A DNA stretch of 64,000 bases, from the NCBI GenBank assembly GCA_902615975.1, contig CACMRC010000001.1, forward strand, positions 62,001-126,000. Reading direction: 5' to 3'. Shown one piece after another: positions 1 through 9,356 of this stretch; position 1 is the first letter of the stretch; every line of letters begins with the position of its first letter. The position numbers and the translations under genes are program-made. Under the pieces are notes generated by a model. The model was given only the letters and a program-made list of their open reading frames with translations, was not told the DNA's origin and did no database searches. The stretch is from an uncultured Pelagibacteraceae bacterium (GTDB lineage: Bacteria > Pseudomonadota > Alphaproteobacteria > Pelagibacterales > Pelagibacteraceae).

Positions 1-565
1 GTCTACCTAGCTCGTTAAAAGCAATATTTTGAGCTGAATGACTAGAGGTGGTTGCTATCGGTATCACTGTTTTGGATTTATCAGGAAAGTTGCTAATAAA
101 CTGAAGGACTTGCATACCTCCCATTGAACCACCAGTTATAGAAAATAGTTTATCAATACCAAAATGATCAAGTAAATTATATTGAGCATTCACCATATCA
201 TTAATTGTAATAACGGGAAAATTTGTTCCAAAAATTTTTTGATCAGGATCTTTATGGCTTGGTCCGTATGATCCCATACATCCACCAATTACGTTAGAGC
301 AAATAACAAAATATTTGTTTGTATCGATAGCTTTATCAGGACCTACTGCATAACTCCACCAACCTTCTTTGTTAGTTACAGGGTTTATTCCGGTTACAAA
401 TTGATCTCCTGTTAGAGCATGAAAAACTAATATTGCATTATCTTTTTTTGAATTAAGTGAACCGTAAGTTTCATAAGCTATCGGAAAATCTTTTATGGTC
501 TTTCCACAGTCTAATTTTAGTGGTTTCTTTACAATTAAAGTTTTTATGTTTTTCTCAGTATTCAT
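1..565 (-). CDS. metX: Homoserine O-acetyltransferase (5' part only)
   Basis: The reading frame opens with ATG at 565 and runs off the left edge, so about 188 N-terminal residues are visible and the C-terminal Asp/His of the catalytic triad lie outside. It is an alpha/beta-hydrolase of the MetX family: HALTGD near residues 49-54, GGCMGSYGPS near 94-103, and the nucleophile elbow GGSMGG with Ser near 147. MetX acetylates homoserine with acetyl-CoA for methionine synthesis by direct sulfhydrylation. Some family members use succinyl-CoA, and sequence alone does not settle the donor. It sits directly behind a SAM-II riboswitch, which fits repression by S-adenosylmethionine. Confidence 0.93.
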   Translation of the reverse strand, partial: MNTEKNIKTLIVKKPLKLDCGKTIKDFPIAYETYGSLNSKKDNAILVFHALTGDQFVTGINPVTNKEGWWSYAVGPDKAIDTNKYFVICSNVIGGCMGSYGPSHKDPDQKIFGTNFPVITINDMVNAQYNLLDHFGIDKLFSITGGSMGGMQVLQFISNFPDKSKTVIPIATTSSHSAQNIAFNELGR

Positions 566-599
566 AGTTTTTGACTGTTTCGAATTGTGAGAAAAAAAA

Positions 600-648
600 C
601 TATTTTAGCGGTTTTTTTTAAGCGCTCGCAATTCAGTTAAATCAGCGC
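600..648 (-). promoter_or_regulatory. SAM-II riboswitch aptamer upstream of metX
   Basis: Read on the minus strand, the segment shows the SAM-II core. A 5-bp P1 stem (GCGCT at 648-644 pairing with AGCGC) encloses the conserved GATTTAAC and TTGC loop. Downstream GCTAAA pairs back with TTGC to form the pseudoknot. These are the invariant elements known for this alphaproteobacterial riboswitch class. It lies 35 nt before the metX start codon with no clear Shine-Dalgarno between. The usual role is to lower expression of methionine genes when SAM is high. Confidence 0.9.
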
Positions 649-654
649 ATAATT

Positions 655-683
655 TTTTTACTAGAACTTATTTATTATGTCAA
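655..683 (-). promoter_or_regulatory. Promoter of the metX/SAM-II transcript
   Basis: On the minus strand a perfect -35 TTGACA (683-678) is followed after 17 nt by a weak -10, TAAAAA (660-655). Transcription would start about 7 nt further on, near 648, exactly at the 5' end of the SAM-II aptamer. This fit of promoter and aptamer supports both calls, though the -10 box is poor. Confidence 0.6.
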
Positions 684-756
684 TTTTTTAAAAAATCCTC
701 TTATTCTCTATAAAATTTTGTAATTTTATCTATAAAGAGCACATAATTTAAAAAAA

Positions 757-1842
757 ATGATAACTCCAAATTTCAAAAAATTTAAAATTGAGGCTTATAA
801 GCCTGGTAAATCAAAAGTTAAGAAACTTAAGAACGTAATTAAGCTTTCTGCAAATGAGTCTGCTTTAGGTATGAGCCCTAAAGCAAAGAAAATAATATCA
901 AATAAAAATCGGAATTTAGATAAATATCCAGATGGAAAATCTCAAAATTTAAGAAAAGCAATATCTAAAGCTTATAAATGTAATTCTGAGAAAATTATTT
1001 GTGGAGCTGGTTCAGATGAAGTTATTCAAATGCTCTGTCAGTTGTTTTTAAACCCAAAAGATGAGGTTGTGGTACCAGAGTACAGTTTTTTAATGTACAG
1101 AATTTACTCAAAAATTGTAGGTTCAAAAGTTTTATTTGCAAAAGAAATTAATTTTAAAGTTTCAGTAAATGAAATTTTAAAAAAAATAACAAAAAAAACT
1201 AAAATTGTGTTTATAGCTAACCCAAACAATCCTACAGGAACTTACTTAACGAAAAAAGAAGTTTTAGAATTAAGAAAAAGATTAAATAAAAAAATTTTAC
1301 TAGTTATAGATGATGCTTATGCAGAATATATGAAAAACAAAGATTATTCATCTGGGTTAGATTTGTTTAAAAATAAAGACAATGTTTTCATCCTTAGAAC
1401 TTTTTCAAAAATGTTTGGATTGGCTTCTCTGAGAGTAGGTTGGGGATATGGATCAAAAAAAATAGTTGATGCGCTAAATGTTATAAAACCACCATTCAAT
1501 GTAAATGGTATTGCTCAATTAGCGGCCATCGAGTCACTGAAGGATAAAGCTTTCATAAATAAATCGATCAGACATAATTTATTATATTCTGAAAAAATTA
1601 AGAAATTTCTTGAGACATATAATATTTTTTCAAATTCAGTTTCAGCAAATTTTTTGTTACTTAATTTTGAAAAATGTAGATATTCAGCAAAATTTCTGTA
1701 TGAAAAACTTAAAAATAAGGGAGTTATTTTAAGATCAACAGAAGATGGTTATCATATAAAGAACAAATTAAGGTTAACTATTGGATCTAAAAAAGAAAAT
1801 TTAAAATTTATGAGTGTTATTAAGCAAGTATTGAAAAAATGA
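757..1842 (+). CDS. hisC: Histidinol-phosphate / aromatic aminotransferase
   Basis: This is a class I/II PLP-dependent aminotransferase of 361 residues, the normal HisC length. NPNNPTG lies near residues 155-161, the PLP-ring Asp in IDDAYAEY near 185, and the Schiff-base lysine in TFSKMFGLASLRVGWG near 218. HisC converts imidazole-acetol phosphate to histidinol phosphate with glutamate, and many HisC enzymes also transaminate aromatic keto acids. Its stop overlaps the tyrA start by 4 nt (ATGA), so the two are co-translated. That context favours a role in tyrosine/phenylalanine synthesis, possibly besides histidine. Start is ATG. Confidence 0.88.
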   Translation: MITPNFKKFKIEAYKPGKSKVKKLKNVIKLSANESALGMSPKAKKIISNKNRNLDKYPDGKSQNLRKAISKAYKCNSEKIICGAGSDEVIQMLCQLFLNPKDEVVVPEYSFLMYRIYSKIVGSKVLFAKEINFKVSVNEILKKITKKTKIVFIANPNNPTGTYLTKKEVLELRKRLNKKILLVIDDAYAEYMKNKDYSSGLDLFKNKDNVFILRTFSKMFGLASLRVGWGYGSKKIVDALNVIKPPFNVNGIAQLAAIESLKDKAFINKSIRHNLLYSEKIKKFLETYNIFSNSVSANFLLLNFEKCRYSAKFLYEKLKNKGVILRSTEDGYHIKNKLRLTIGSKKENLKFMSVIKQVLKK

Positions 1843-2735
1843 AAAACATTTTAATTATTGGCTGTGGATTATTAGGTTCATCTTTACTAAGGCGTATTAG
1901 TAGAAAAAAAATAGCAAAAAAAATATTTATTTATGAAAAATCAAAATCAAATATTGCTAAGATAAAAAGATTAAAATTACCAGGAACAATTGTTAAATCA
2001 TTAAAAGAGGGTGCAAGTAATTCCGATTTAATTATCTTTTGTACACCAATGAGTGAATACAAAAATATTATTTTAAAAATTAATAAATTTATACCGTCGA
2101 AAACATTGATTACAGATATTGGTTCTTCAAAAATTGAAACTTCCAAAATTATAAATAAATTTTTAAAGAAAGGTATTCATTGGATTCAAAGTCACCCAAT
2201 AGCTGGATCAGAGGTCAGTGGACCAGAGCATGGTAAAGAAAATATGTTTACTGATAGATGGTGCATAATAATTAAAGAAAAAAATATTAAAAAAAATAAT
2301 ATAAATATTCTAACTAAATTTTGGAAAAAAATTGGAGCAAAAGTAGTTGTTATGAGCGCTGAAAAACATGACAAAATTTTTTCTATTACTAGTCATTTAC
2401 CACACTTAATTGCATATAATCTGGTGAAATCTGCTCAAGATTTTGAGAAAAAACAAAATTATGAGCTAATCAAATATAGCGCTGGTGGATTACGAGATTT
2501 TTCTAGGATTGCAGCATCAAATGAAATCATGTGGAGAGATATTTTTTTTAACAACAAAAATAATATTTCAAAAGCGATTGATTTATTTATTAAAAATTTA
2601 AATCAATTTAAAAAAGATATTAATTCAAAAAATAATAAGTCTATAGTAAAGAAACTTATTCAGACTAAAAAGGTAAGGTCAAAAATCATCAAATTGAAAC
2701 AAGATATTGATAAACCTGACTTTGGAAGAAATTAA
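1839..2735 (+). CDS. tyrA: Prephenate/arogenate dehydrogenase
   Basis: A 298-residue TyrA-family enzyme. The N-terminal Rossmann motif IIGCGLLGSSLL (residues 6-17) binds NAD(P). DIGSSK near 93-98 and SHPIAGSE near 118-125 are the family's substrate-site signatures. It oxidatively decarboxylates prephenate or arogenate to the precursor of tyrosine; the sequence does not show which substrate is used. It follows hisC with a 4-nt overlap. Its stop codon overlaps the stop of the convergent NlpC/P60 gene by 4 nt (TTAA at 2732-2735). Confidence 0.9.
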   Translation: MKNILIIGCGLLGSSLLRRISRKKIAKKIFIYEKSKSNIAKIKRLKLPGTIVKSLKEGASNSDLIIFCTPMSEYKNIILKINKFIPSKTLITDIGSSKIETSKIINKFLKKGIHWIQSHPIAGSEVSGPEHGKENMFTDRWCIIIKEKNIKKNNINILTKFWKKIGAKVVVMSAEKHDKIFSITSHLPHLIAYNLVKSAQDFEKKQNYELIKYSAGGLRDFSRIAASNEIMWRDIFFNNKNNISKAIDLFIKNLNQFKKDINSKNNKSIVKKLIQTKKVRSKIIKLKQDIDKPDFGRN

Positions 2736-3478
2736 TATTTTATCCTAGATACTTTTTTTACTTTTAGCTTGGCAGTTTTTTCAATTCTATTAATTGTTTC
2801 TATAATTGGCATAATGATTACTTTTCTTTCTGGACCATAAGCATGAATTAGTTGTTTAGAATTTAAACACATAGCAACATGACCTTTCCAAAAAATAATA
2901 TCTCCTTTTTTAAATAGTCTTTTCTTTGAATTCTTTTTTGTATATTTGATCTGATCTTTTGTATCTCTTGGATAAAACGAATTATTATAACAATAAAATA
3001 TTTGCAATAAGGCTGAACAATCAATACCTTGAAATGTTTTTCCACCCCAAACATATTTTACATCGAGAAATTTTTTAAATATTTTTATAAAATTATTTTC
3101 TTTATGGTTTATTTTTTTTATATCTGCTTTTTTAATCCATTTATTTTTTTCAATTTTTACATAATTCTTATTTTGTTCAAATACAGATAATTTGGATGCA
3201 AGTGGAAGCCAACTGCTAGTTTCAATTCCAGGTTTTTTATAAATTTTTGCTTTTAGTGAACTGACTTTATAATTGGGGCTAAATTTTTCTATATATTTTG
3301 AATTTTTTATAAAACCCTTATAATTATCAAATAAAGTTTTAATTTTTATCCAATTTTTATTTTTTGCTAATATTTTGAATTTTTCACCATGTATAATTTG
3401 TGAAGTTACCTCAGATCTTTTCGAAGGATTTTTATAAATATTCGAAAAATTACCTATGAAATAAAAATTATTTTGCAC
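2732..3478 (-). CDS. NlpC/P60 (C40) peptidase with SH3 domains, no signal peptide
   Basis: About 248 residues. Two bacterial SH3-like segments (about residues 5-65 and 70-120) precede a C-terminal NlpC/P60 domain. That domain has a Cys in QGIDCSALL near 155, a His in KGHVAMCL near 201 and a second His in LIHAYG near 213, the usual Cys-His-His arrangement. C40 enzymes cut the D-gamma-Glu to diamino-acid bond of peptidoglycan peptides. No signal peptide or lipobox is seen, so it may act in the cytoplasm on recycled muropeptides. The gene lies directly after ampG, overlapping it by 11 nt. The start is uncertain: GTG at 3478 is preceded directly by an in-frame TTG. Confidence 0.82.
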   Translation of the reverse strand: MQNNFYFIGNFSNIYKNPSKRSEVTSQIIHGEKFKILAKNKNWIKIKTLFDNYKGFIKNSKYIEKFSPNYKVSSLKAKIYKKPGIETSSWLPLASKLSVFEQNKNYVKIEKNKWIKKADIKKINHKENNFIKIFKKFLDVKYVWGGKTFQGIDCSALLQIFYCYNNSFYPRDTKDQIKYTKKNSKKRLFKKGDIIFWKGHVAMCLNSKQLIHAYGPERKVIIMPIIETINRIEKTAKLKVKKVSRIKY

Positions 3479-4844
3479 CAATTTTAATTTTGTTTTTAAT
3501 TAACCACAAACAAATTAATGATGGTATCACCATTATAGTCGTTAAAACAAAAAATGTTCCCCAATCTCCGTTTAACCAGTCAACTAGAGCTCCTGAGGAT
3601 GAAGCTAAAGTAGTACGACCAGCAGTACCAATTGAAGCAAGTAATGCATATTGTGTGGCAGTATAAGTTCTATCAACAAGTAATGATATAAATGCAACAA
3701 ATGCTACAGTTGCAAAAGCTGCTGTGATATCATCAGCTATAACCGCAATTGCAAATAAAATTTCTGATTTTCCAGTCCATGCTAAAACTGCAAATAAAAG
3801 ATTTGTTATAGCCATCAACCCACCAGCAAAGAACATGGTTTTAATTGTTCCAGCTCTCATGGCCATTACTCCACCTAACAAAGTAAATACAACTGTTGTT
3901 ATCCAGCCAAGTCCTTTTGAATAAATTGCAATTTGACCTTTGGAGAAACCAATTTCTTTATAAAAAACAATAGACATTCTTCCCATAAATGCCTCACCTA
4001 TCTTAAACAAGAAAACAAATCCTAAAATTCCAGCTGCAATGGCAAAACCATTTTTTCTAAAAAAACTAATAATAGGTCCGCCTATAGTTCCCGTAATATA
4101 TGCGATAAAGTTTGTAATAATATTGCTAGATCCAAGTTTTCCTTCAATTAATTTGTCTGTTTCTCTCTGTTTTGCTTGTCTGTTTGATTCTATAGGTTCA
4201 TGAACAAACATTAATCCAATATTCATTAAAATTATTAAAATACCTAAAATTAAAAAAGTAGCTTGCCAGTAATCAGCTACCCCTAGGTTTTCAAAAAATT
4301 CTGCTGTGAATAAAGCAACAACTCCACCTAATTTATAACCTGTCCACCAACCAACAACAGCCATGGCCGCGCCCGCAGCCATTGATTTTCCCTCATTTTC
4401 ATTTATCTGTTCAATTCTTAATGCATCTACAGTTATATCTTGGGTTGCTGACGCGATAGCAATAATTAAACCCACAGTAATTAATAAAGCTAAATTTTCA
4501 GTTGGATTAATCACACTCCAAACAACAAGACTTAACAAAATAATTAATTGCATCAAAACTATCCATCCTCTTCTATGACCTAATTTTTTTGTTAGTATTG
4601 GAATTTGAATTCTATCTATAATGGGAGCCCACAAATAATTGAAAGCGTATACTCCAAAAATTAAACCTGCCCATCCAATTGTTGATCTACTAAGACCTTC
4701 TTCTTTAAGCCAAAGACTTAAGCTACTTGCAATTAATACCCATGGAAATCCACTTATTGCACCTAATAAAAGAATTCTTACCATTCGAATATCTTTATAA
4801 ACTGCAAGAGAATCAAGCCATGTTTGTTTCTTTGTTTCAGACAT
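3468..4844 (-). CDS. ampG: AmpG-type muropeptide MFS permease
   Basis: A 12-helix major-facilitator transporter of about 458 residues that resembles the AmpG/PAT family: N-terminal 'ISGFPWVLIASSLSLWL' and the conserved 'ATQDITVDALRIE' stretch in the first half. AmpG carries GlcNAc-anhydroMurNAc peptides into the cytoplasm for cell-wall recycling. I place the start at ATG 4844 because GGAG lies 9 nt upstream. An in-frame TTG at 4859 lies inside trkH and overlaps that Shine-Dalgarno. It is flanked by trkH upstream and an NlpC/P60 peptidase downstream, and amgK-murU for sugar salvage is present at 21-23 kb. The exact substrate is inferred. Confidence 0.82.
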   Translation of the reverse strand: MSETKKQTWLDSLAVYKDIRMVRILLLGAISGFPWVLIASSLSLWLKEEGLSRSTIGWAGLIFGVYAFNYLWAPIIDRIQIPILTKKLGHRRGWIVLMQLIILLSLVVWSVINPTENLALLITVGLIIAIASATQDITVDALRIEQINENEGKSMAAGAAMAVVGWWTGYKLGGVVALFTAEFFENLGVADYWQATFLILGILIILMNIGLMFVHEPIESNRQAKQRETDKLIEGKLGSSNIITNFIAYITGTIGGPIISFFRKNGFAIAAGILGFVFLFKIGEAFMGRMSIVFYKEIGFSKGQIAIYSKGLGWITTVVFTLLGGVMAMRAGTIKTMFFAGGLMAITNLLFAVLAWTGKSEILFAIAVIADDITAAFATVAFVAFISLLVDRTYTATQYALLASIGTAGRTTLASSSGALVDWLNGDWGTFFVLTTIMVIPSLICLWLIKNKIKIGAK

Positions 4845-4846
4845 AA

Positions 4847-6286
4847 TTAATTTCTCCAAAAAGATGGTAAGAACAATACTAATATTGCAAACAACTCAAG
4901 TCTACCTAAAATCATACCTACAGTTAAGATCCATTTAGAAATATCGGGCAAAGATGAAAAATCTCCATTAGGTCCTATTATAGGACCTAAACCAGGACCA
5001 ACATTTGATATTGATGTTGCCGCTCCAGAGATAGCAGTTATAAAATCAAGACCAGTTAATGATAATAATGCAGCTAAAATAAAAAAAATAACAAAGTAAA
5101 AATAAATAAATGAAATTATTGATGCAATAAATTTATCATCAACAGATCCTTGATCGTATTTAATTACAAATATTCCCTTGGGATATATAATTTTTTTTAA
5201 TTGATTTAATATAAATAAATATAGAATTTGAATTCTAAAAATTTTGACTCCACAAGTAGTTGATCCAGCACAGCCCCCAATAAACATTAATGCAAGAAAT
5301 ATTGTTATAGGAAAACCTCCCCAACCGTCGAATTCAGCATTTACATAACCTGTTCCAGTCAATATTGAAATTGTATTAAAAAAAATAGATCTTAAACTAA
5401 AGTTTCCGTTATTATTAAATAATAAATAAATTGATAATATAACAATGCTTATAATTATTATTTTAATAAATGTTCTGATTTGAATATCGTTTAAAAATAT
5501 TTTTTTATTACCACTAATATATTTAATATATGTAATAAATGGAATACTTCCTAAAATTATAAAAATCATTGATGATATTTCTATAAGAACACTGTCAAAA
5601 TATCCGATAGATTGATTATAATTAGAAAATCCACCTGTAGCTATGGTAGTCATTGAATGAGTTAAACTATCAAATTTTCCCATTCCAAATACCCAATATG
5701 ACAATGCACAAAGAGCAGTTAGGCCTGAATAAATATAAATAAGTCTTAAAGCTATTTCTTTTGATTTAGGAAGAATTTTTTCAGATGAGTCGTTGCTAGA
5801 AATTTTAAATAATTGCATACCACCAACATTCATTATAGGCATAAGTGTAATTGCCATAACAATTATACCAATACCCCCCAACCATTGAAGTATTGCTCTC
5901 CATAATAGAATACCTTTTGGAGTATTCTCTAAGTCAGAAATAATTGTTGATCCAGTTGTTGTAATACCAGACATACTTTCAAAAAAAGCATCAGTAATTG
6001 AAAGTTCAATAGTCGAAAATATAAATGGTAAAGATCCAAAAATAGCAATACTTAACCAAGACAATGCAGTTAATAAAAATGCTTGTTGCAAATTTAATTT
6101 TTTGTCGTGGTCTAGATTTGAGAGAAAAAATAATGATCCAAAAATTATAGTAACAATAGATGCACCAAAAAATGATGAATCTATTTCTGAATAAATAAAT
6201 TGAGCAATTATAGGGATGAACATTGAGATCCCTAAAATTATTTGCAAAATTCCTAGTGTAAAAAAAACAGTTTTATAATTAGACAT
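4847..6286 (-). CDS. trkH: TrkH/TrkG family potassium uptake protein
   Basis: A 479-residue polytopic membrane protein with the four-fold pore-loop repeats of the Trk/Ktr superfamily. Filter-type segments are seen at 'GITTTGSTI', 'TIATGGFSN', 'TGTGY' and 'AATSISNVGPG'. TrkH forms the K+-translocating pore and normally works with the NAD-binding TrkA regulator, which is not in this window. The gene heads a minus-strand unit with ampG and the NlpC/P60 gene; its stop lies 2 nt before the ampG start. ATG start at 6286. Confidence 0.9.
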   Translation of the reverse strand: MSNYKTVFFTLGILQIILGISMFIPIIAQFIYSEIDSSFFGASIVTIIFGSLFFLSNLDHDKKLNLQQAFLLTALSWLSIAIFGSLPFIFSTIELSITDAFFESMSGITTTGSTIISDLENTPKGILLWRAILQWLGGIGIIVMAITLMPIMNVGGMQLFKISSNDSSEKILPKSKEIALRLIYIYSGLTALCALSYWVFGMGKFDSLTHSMTTIATGGFSNYNQSIGYFDSVLIEISSMIFIILGSIPFITYIKYISGNKKIFLNDIQIRTFIKIIIISIVILSIYLLFNNNGNFSLRSIFFNTISILTGTGYVNAEFDGWGGFPITIFLALMFIGGCAGSTTCGVKIFRIQILYLFILNQLKKIIYPKGIFVIKYDQGSVDDKFIASIISFIYFYFVIFFILAALLSLTGLDFITAISGAATSISNVGPGLGPIIGPNGDFSSLPDISKWILTVGMILGRLELFAILVLFLPSFWRN

Positions 6287-6377
6287 TTTGAAAGAACATT
6301 ATTTTATGGTAAATAAATTTCAACTCTATAAGAATTAATAAAATCGCCAATTTAGGATTTTTATAAAAGATATATTC

Positions 6378-7940
6378 GTGATTAAAAAAGAAATTATAGA
6401 CAAAACAAGTGCTTGGCCTTTCGTTGAAGCAAAAAAAATGCTTCGTGAGAGAAAATCATTTATTGATAAAAAAGGTAAAATTACACTTCAAACAGGATAT
6501 GGTCCAAGTGGCCTTCCGCATATCGGAACATTTGGTGAAGTTGCAAGGACCTCAATGATGGTGAATGCCTTAAAACAACTTACAGATCTACCAACAGAAA
6601 TAATTACCTTTTCCGATGATATGGATGGTTTAAGAAAAGTTCCTGATAATGTTCCTAATCAGGAATTACTAAACGAAAACTTACATAAGCCATTAACACA
6701 AGTTCCAGATCCATTTGAAAAATTTGCAAGTTTTGGAGAGCATAATAATGAAATGTTAAAAGATTTCTTAAATAGTTTTAATTTTAAATACAATTTTAAA
6801 AGCTCAACATCTTTATACAAAGGTGGTTTTTTCAACCCAACCTTAAAAATTATTTTAGAAAATTATGATGGTATAATGAATATTATACTTCCAACTTTAG
6901 GCAAAGAACGTCAACAAACTTACTGTCCTTTTTTACCTATTTGTCAAGATACAGGTCATGTTCTCGAAATACCAGTTATAGAAATTGATAAAAAGAATTC
7001 TAAAATAATTTTTGATAATAAGGGTAAAAAATTAGAATCTAGTATTTTGGATGGAAATTGTAAATTACAATGGAAAGTTGATTGGGCAATGAGATGGTAT
7101 GCTCTAGATATAGATTTTGAAATGTATGGAAAAGACCTTATTGAGAGTGCAATTTTATCAACCAAAATTATAAATTTAATTGGTAAAAAACATCCATCTG
7201 GATTTGCTTATGAATTATTTCTTGATGAAAAGGGTGAAAAAATTTCAAAATCGAAAGGAAACGGTATTACTATCGACCAGTGGTTAAAATATGCCTCACC
7301 TGAAAGCTTATCTTTATACATGTATCAAAATCCAAAAAGAGCTAAAAAACTTTATAAAGAAATAGTGCCAAAAGCTGTAGATGAGTACCTTGATAATATT
7401 GAAAAATCAAAAAAACAAACAGAACAACAATTAGTAATGAATCCTGTTTGGCATGTTCATAATGGAAACATTCCAAAAGAAGAGATGATTATGACTTTTT
7501 CTATGTTGTTGAATTTAGTTGAAACAAGTAATGCTGATAACAAAGATTTATTATGGAAGTTTGTTAAAAAATATAAATCTAACATTCATGAAAAAAACTT
7601 TCCAATTTTTGACGGACTAGTTGGTTATGCAATTAAGTATTTTAATGATGTTATTAAGGCTCAAAAAAAATATAAAAATCCAACTGAAAATGAAAAATTA
7701 GCTCTACATGCCTTAGTTAAAACTTTAGAACAATGTAATGACCAAATGTCTCCAGAGGATATACAAACATTAATTTATTCAACAGGCAAAGAAAATGGGT
7801 ATGCAGAAAACTTAAGAGATTGGTTTAAATTAATTTATGAAGTGGTGTTTGGAGATGAAAATGGACCTAGAATGGGTTTTTTTATAAGTTTTTTCGGTGT
7901 TAACGAAACAAAAGAATTGATAATTAGTAAATTGAAATAA
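6378..7940 (+). CDS. lysS: Lysyl-tRNA synthetase, class I
   Basis: A 520-residue class I LysRS, the form typical of archaea and alphaproteobacteria, unrelated to class II LysRS. The HIGH-type motif is PHIG near residues 47-50 inside GPSGLPHIGTFGE. The KMSKS-type motif is KISKSKGN near 288-295. It charges tRNA-Lys with lysine. The start is GTG at 6378, chosen because the first residues match the normal N-terminus shortly before the catalytic domain. The stop overlaps the pyrD ATG by 1 nt (TAATG). Confidence 0.95.
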   Translation: MIKKEIIDKTSAWPFVEAKKMLRERKSFIDKKGKITLQTGYGPSGLPHIGTFGEVARTSMMVNALKQLTDLPTEIITFSDDMDGLRKVPDNVPNQELLNENLHKPLTQVPDPFEKFASFGEHNNEMLKDFLNSFNFKYNFKSSTSLYKGGFFNPTLKIILENYDGIMNIILPTLGKERQQTYCPFLPICQDTGHVLEIPVIEIDKKNSKIIFDNKGKKLESSILDGNCKLQWKVDWAMRWYALDIDFEMYGKDLIESAILSTKIINLIGKKHPSGFAYELFLDEKGEKISKSKGNGITIDQWLKYASPESLSLYMYQNPKRAKKLYKEIVPKAVDEYLDNIEKSKKQTEQQLVMNPVWHVHNGNIPKEEMIMTFSMLLNLVETSNADNKDLLWKFVKKYKSNIHEKNFPIFDGLVGYAIKYFNDVIKAQKKYKNPTENEKLALHALVKTLEQCNDQMSPEDIQTLIYSTGKENGYAENLRDWFKLIYEVVFGDENGPRMGFFISFFGVNETKELIISKLK

Positions 7941-8992
7941 TGTATTCAAATTTAAGATCTTTAATATTTAAAATAGATCCTGAAAGAGCACATTTTTTAG
8001 CAATTCAATCACTCAAACTTAATTTAGTTTCAAATATATTTGATGAAAACAAAAATGATCCAATTTTAAAAACAAAATTATTTAATCAAGATCTTGATAA
8101 TCCTATCGGTATTGCTGCAGGTTTTGATAAGAATGCAGAGGTATACAACCCTTTATTTAAGCTTGGCTTTGGATTTGTAGAAGTAGGTACAGTTACTCCA
8201 TTAAAACAATATGGAAATGAAAAACCAAGAGTATTTAGATTGGTAGAAGATCAAGCGTTAATTAATAGGTTAGGTTTTAACAACCACGGATCAGATACAA
8301 TATTAAACAGAATAAAATCTAATAAAAAGCTAGGTGTGCTAGGTGTAAATGTGGGTCCAAACAAAGATTCTAATGATAGATTGAATGATTATTTAATTGG
8401 ATTAGAAAAATTTTCTGAAGTTGCAGATTATATTACAATCAATATTTCTTCACCAAATACTGAAAATCTAAGAAACTTTCATGATGAGAATAAATTAAAA
8501 GAGTTATTAAAATCTATCTCTGAGAAAAAAAAACAATTAAAAACTGAAATTCCTGTAGCCGTAAAGATTTCACCAGATATAAATGAAAATCAAATTGACT
8601 TAATTTCAGAAATACTTTTAGAAAATGAAATAAGCGCAATAATAATTTCAAATACTTCCGAAGCTTCTCGGGAAACACTTCAAAATATACAGAGACATCA
8701 AAAAGGTGGTTTATCTGGAAAACCTATTGAGAAAAAATCAAATCTTTTAATAAGTAAATTCTACAATTTAATAAAAGGTAAAATTAAAATAATTGGAGTA
8801 GGTGGCGTTGACTCTGGTAAAGCAGCTTATGACAAGTTTTTATTAGGAGCAGATTATGTTCAGTTGTATACCGGCATGGTATTTCAAGGACCCAATATTG
8901 CTGGGATGATTAAAAAGGACCTAAAAGAATTACTAATAAGAGATGGTGTCAAAAATTTCTCAGAAATTGTTGGAAATAAAACTGTTTCTTAA
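7940..8992 (+). CDS. pyrD: Dihydroorotate dehydrogenase (class 2, quinone-dependent)
   Basis: A 350-residue class 2 DHODH. Features include the N-terminal helix that anchors the enzyme to the membrane and carries 'DPERAH', the FMN site '[13 protein letters not shown]', 'NRLGFNNHG', and the active-site segment '[11 protein letters not shown]' whose serine acts as base. '[14 protein letters not shown]' and 'VQLYTGM' complete the FMN-phosphate site. It oxidises dihydroorotate to orotate in pyrimidine synthesis and passes electrons to ubiquinone. It is translationally coupled to lysS by a 1-nt overlap. Confidence 0.95.
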   Translation: MYSNLRSLIFKIDPERAHFLAIQSLKLNLVSNIFDENKNDPILKTKLFNQDLDNPIGIAAGFDKNAEVYNPLFKLGFGFVEVGTVTPLKQYGNEKPRVFRLVEDQALINRLGFNNHGSDTILNRIKSNKKLGVLGVNVGPNKDSNDRLNDYLIGLEKFSEVADYITINISSPNTENLRNFHDENKLKELLKSISEKKKQLKTEIPVAVKISPDINENQIDLISEILLENEISAIIISNTSEASRETLQNIQRHQKGGLSGKPIEKKSNLLISKFYNLIKGKIKIIGVGGVDSGKAAYDKFLLGADYVQLYTGMVFQGPNIAGMIKKDLKELLIRDGVKNFSEIVGNKTVS

Positions 8993-9003
8993 TTGTATTA
9001 AAC

Positions 9004-9032
9004 TTGACGCCTTCAATATCTCCCCTTATATA
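9004..9032 (+). promoter_or_regulatory. Promoter of rpmB with very short leader
   Basis: TTGACG at 9004-9009, a 17-nt spacer and TATATA at 9027-9032 form a near-consensus sigma-70 promoter. The expected transcription start near 9039 leaves only about 6 nt before the rpmB ATG at 9045, and no Shine-Dalgarno fits in that space. The element lies just after the pyrD stop. Confidence 0.65.
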
Positions 9033-9044
9033 GGCACTGTTAAT

Positions 9045-9356
9045 ATGTCAAAAAAATGCGAACTTACTGGTAAAATTCCTATGAAAGGTCATAATGTTAG
9101 CCATGCTAACAACAAGACTAAAAGAAGATTTTTACCTAATCTTAAAAAAGTAAAATTTACAAGTGAGCTTACCGGAAGAAGTTTAAAACTTACTGTAAGC
9201 AACTCAGGTGTAAGGTCAGTTGACAAAAAAGGTAGTTTTGATGAATTTTTAAAAACTGTAAAAAATAAAAATTTATCTCCTAGATTAAAAAAGTTAAAAA
9301 AAGTAGTTTTAATTAAATCCCCTTTTAAAAAGAAACCCGTAGCTAAATCAGCTTAA
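9045..9356 (+). CDS. rpmB: 50S ribosomal protein L28
   Basis: 103 residues, close to the alphaproteobacterial L28 length. The N-terminus [10 protein letters not shown] and the following '[15 protein letters not shown]' are diagnostic for L28, a protein of the large ribosomal subunit. The frame is open further upstream (to 8943, within pyrD), but the L28 start and a strong promoter at 9004-9032 fix the start at ATG 9045. The last base of its stop overlaps the next gene's ATG (TAATG). Confidence 0.95.
   Translation: MSKKCELTGKIPMKGHNVSHANNKTKRRFLPNLKKVKFTSELTGRSLKLTVSNSGVRSVDKKGSFDEFLKTVKNKNLSPRLKKLKKVVLIKSPFKKKPVAKSA

Noticed and set aside
566-599. A second (SAM-V) aptamer in tandem after SAM-II
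   Set aside because: Tandem SAM-II/SAM-V leaders exist in this lineage, but the 34 nt left before the metX ATG do not show a second aptamer.
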